Shown in pieces: positions 6,814 through 7,971 of a stretch of DNA of 7,971 nt. Under the pieces are notes generated by a model, which saw nothing but the letters and a program-made list of their open reading frames with translations, had not been told where the DNA came from and ran no database searches. The DNA is taken from contig CAZEZY010000112.1 in assembly GCA_964516635.1 (NCBI GenBank), positions 1 to 7,971 of the forward strand, in the 5' to 3' direction. A program made the translations under genes and the position numbers. This DNA comes from CAZEZY01 sp964516635 (GTDB taxonomy: Bacteria > Pseudomonadota > Gammaproteobacteria > Burkholderiales > Burkholderiaceae_C). Positions within the stretch are counted from its first letter, which is position 1; each line of letters opens with the position of its first letter.

Positions 6814-7568
6814 ACAAAAAACTCCCGGTTGCCATCACCACCGGTGATGGCGCTTTCAAAATAGTCCCTCAGCGTCAGGCCATGGTCCTGACACGCTTGC
6901 CGGATGCGATGCTTCACCAGCTCGTGACTGGCCGGGTCCTTCACCAGCCCGCCTTTGCCGATGTGTTCGGGCTGCAGTTCGAACTGCGGCTTGACCAGCA
7001 TGAGCCAATGGCCACCCCGCTTGAGCAAAGGAACCAGCGCGGGCCAGATCAGCGTCTGCGAGATGAAGGACACATCGCCCACCACGCAGTCAAACGGACC
7101 TGCCGCCTGTGACCCGCCCAGCGCCAGCAGGCGCTCGGCCGACAACTCGCGGGCGTTGCATTTCTCGATGGCCAGCACGCGCGGGTTGCTGCGCAGCCGC
7201 GCGTGCAGTTGGCCCTGCCCCACGTCCACGCCCACCACGCGGGTGGCGCCGTGCTGCAGCAGGCAATCGGTGAAGCCCCCGGTGCTCTGGCCCACGTCCA
7301 AGCATACCGCTCCCGTCACATCCAGGCCCGTGTGGCGCAGAGCTGCCTCCAGCTTGAGCCCGCCTCTCGAAACGAATCGCGCCTCGGCCGCATCCGCAAG
7401 CACCAGTTCGGCGTTCGCGGGCACCTCGTCACCGTTCTTGGCCACGCGATGCCAGCCGTTCTCTCTGGCACCTGGCAAACGCCAGCTCAGGCCCGCTGCA
7501 ATCAGCCGCTGGGCCTGCGAGCGCGACGCGGCCAAGCCACGTTCCACAAGCAACTGGTCGGCACGCAA
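6798..7568 (-). CDS. tlyA: TlyA-family rRNA 2'-O-methyltransferase (S4 + FtsJ domains)
   Basis: Often labelled hemolysin, but characterised members are SAM-dependent cytidine 2'-O-methyltransferases acting on 23S rRNA, and in some species also 16S rRNA. The protein has 256 residues. An N-terminal S4 RNA-binding domain (about 1-60) begins RADQLLVERGLAASRSQAQR. An FtsJ/RrmJ-like domain follows, with SAM motif DVGQSTGGFTD at 91-101. Aligning by eye to M. tuberculosis TlyA (K69, D154, K182, E238), the catalytic tetrad is K72, D165 (VGDVSF), K193 (VKPQFE) and E249 (GNREF), so all residues are present. The N-terminus lacks the few extra basic residues of the mycobacterial type, suggesting the shorter, 23S-only type I; this is inference. 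The start is TTG at 7568, chosen because it gives the family N-terminus and has a ribosome binding site; no suitable ATG is nearby. It lies six bases after ahcY and overlaps metF by 16. Confidence 0.93.
   Translation of the reverse strand: MRADQLLVERGLAASRSQAQRLIAAGLSWRLPGARENGWHRVAKNGDEVPANAELVLADAAEARFVSRGGLKLEAALRHTGLDVTGAVCLDVGQSTGGFTDCLLQHGATRVVGVDVGQGQLHARLRSNPRVLAIEKCNARELSAERLLALGGSQAAGPFDCVVGDVSFISQTLIWPALVPLLKRGGHWLMLVKPQFELQPEHIGKGGLVKDPASHELVKHRIRQACQDHGLTLRDYFESAITGGDGNREFFVWACP
6822..6851 (-). promoter_or_regulatory. metF ribosome binding site with adjacent 9-bp hairpin inside tlyA
   Basis: GCCATCACC (6831-6839) and GGTGATGGC (6843-6851) form a perfect 9-bp stem with a three-base loop. 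On the minus strand the stem ends four bases before the metF Shine-Dalgarno GGGAG (6826-6822), which is followed by six Ts and the ATG. Part of the symmetry is forced by the conserved TlyA peptide ITGGDGN, so it may be incidental. Confidence 0.45.
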
Positions 7569-7572
7569 GGCG

Positions 7573-7577
7573 CCTCA
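7573..7577 (-). promoter_or_regulatory. tlyA ribosome binding site overlapping the ahcY stop codon
   Basis: On the minus strand the five bases read TGAGG: the TGA is the ahcY stop codon and its GA begins the GAGG Shine-Dalgarno core of tlyA. Four bases separate it from the TTG start at 7568. Ribosomes finishing ahcY would sit on the tlyA initiation site, so reinitiation is likely. Confidence 0.7.
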
Positions 7578-7971
7578 GTAACGGTAGGTATCGGGCTTGT
7601 ACGGACCTTGCTTGGGCACGCCGATGTAGGCAGCCTGCTCGTCCGTCAGCTCGGTCAGCATGGCACCGACCTTTTGCAGGTGCAGGCGCGCCACTTTCTC
7701 GTCCAGATGCTTGGGCAGCACATAGACCTTGCCGGCATCGTAGCCATCGGGGTGGCAGAACAGCTCGATCTGGGCGATGGTCTGGTTGGCAAAACTCGAC
7801 GACATCACAAAGCTGGGGTGGCCGGTGGCGCAACCCAGGTTCACGAGACGGCCCTTGGCCAGCAGAATGATCTTCTTGCCGTCGGGGAACACCACGTGGT
7901 CCACCTGCGGCTTGATTTCGTCCCAGGTGCACTTTTCCAGCGAGGCCACGTCGATCTCGTTGTCGAAGTGG
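7575..7971 (-). CDS. ahcY: S-adenosyl-L-homocysteine hydrolase, C-terminal part (5' end outside window)
   Basis: NAD-dependent cytoplasmic enzyme that splits S-adenosylhomocysteine into adenosine and homocysteine, relieving product inhibition of methyltransferases and feeding homocysteine back to methionine. Only the last 131 codons are in the window; the frame is open to the right edge, beginning with [13 protein letters not shown], which is typical of the family. Other clear signatures are [20 protein letters not shown], split around the conserved GHPSF, then [12 protein letters not shown], and the C-terminal end KPDTYRY. That lysine/tyrosine tail reaches into the NAD site of the neighbouring subunit in known structures. 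It is the upstream member of the run with tlyA and metF; any promoter or SAH riboswitch would lie outside this window. Confidence 0.98.
   Translation of the reverse strand, partial: HFDNEIDVASLEKCTWDEIKPQVDHVVFPDGKKIILLAKGRLVNLGCATGHPSFVMSSSFANQTIAQIELFCHPDGYDAGKVYVLPKHLDEKVARLHLQKVGAMLTELTDEQAAYIGVPKQGPYKPDTYRY

Noticed and set aside
6955..7581. 208-codon plus-strand open frame opposite tlyA
   Set aside because: The translation is a serine/alanine/arginine-rich shadow of the tlyA codons with no domain; tlyA on the other strand has all catalytic residues.
1..7971. Mobile element, CRISPR array, phage island or defence system
   Set aside because: No transposase, integrase, repeat-spacer pattern, tRNA-linked attachment site or abrupt compositional change is visible; every larger frame is accounted for by chromosomal genes.

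Overview
The window is GC-rich bacterial chromosome. Its protein sequences and gene content suggest a betaproteobacterium of the order Burkholderiales, most likely near Comamonadaceae. The grounds are the ileS-lspA pair, the ahcY/tlyA/metF methyl-cycle cluster, and the sequence character of LspA, RlmJ and MetF. This placement comes from recognising protein families, not from a search. The DNA is densely coding. I see no tRNA, rRNA, CRISPR array, transposase, integrase, phage gene or attachment site.

Layout from left to right: (1) plus strand, the 3' part of ileS (isoleucyl-tRNA synthetase, cut by the window edge), then 15 bases later lspA (lipoprotein signal peptidase). (2) After a 108-base convergent gap, a minus-strand qor-type NADPH:quinone oxidoreductase. 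(3) A 102-base divergent promoter region. (4) Plus strand, an EamA/DMT-family transporter, then rlmJ (23S rRNA adenine N6-methyltransferase), then an exported protein that looks like the DUF3047 family and has no known function. (5) A 73-base convergent gap with a small hairpin. (6) Minus strand, a tight run read right to left: ahcY (S-adenosylhomocysteine hydrolase, cut by the right edge), tlyA (rRNA 2'-O-methyltransferase, TTG start) and metF (methylenetetrahydrofolate reductase).

The minus-strand run at the right is the most coherent unit. MetF makes the methyl donor that regenerates methionine, TlyA uses S-adenosylmethionine to modify rRNA, and AhcY removes the inhibitory by-product S-adenosylhomocysteine. 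The genes are physically coupled: the ahcY stop codon is part of the tlyA ribosome binding site, and tlyA overlaps metF by 16 bases with a 9-bp hairpin just upstream of the metF ribosome binding site. LspA processes lipoproteins, and the DUF3047-like protein has a possible but imperfect lipobox.

I do not see a clearly new biological system; most of this is ordinary housekeeping sequence. The points most worth a second look are two genes with a -10-like hexamer exactly six bases before the ATG and no ribosome binding site (possible leaderless mRNAs), the exported DUF3047-like protein with an inverted repeat against its start codon, and the coupling signals in the ahcY-tlyA-metF run.
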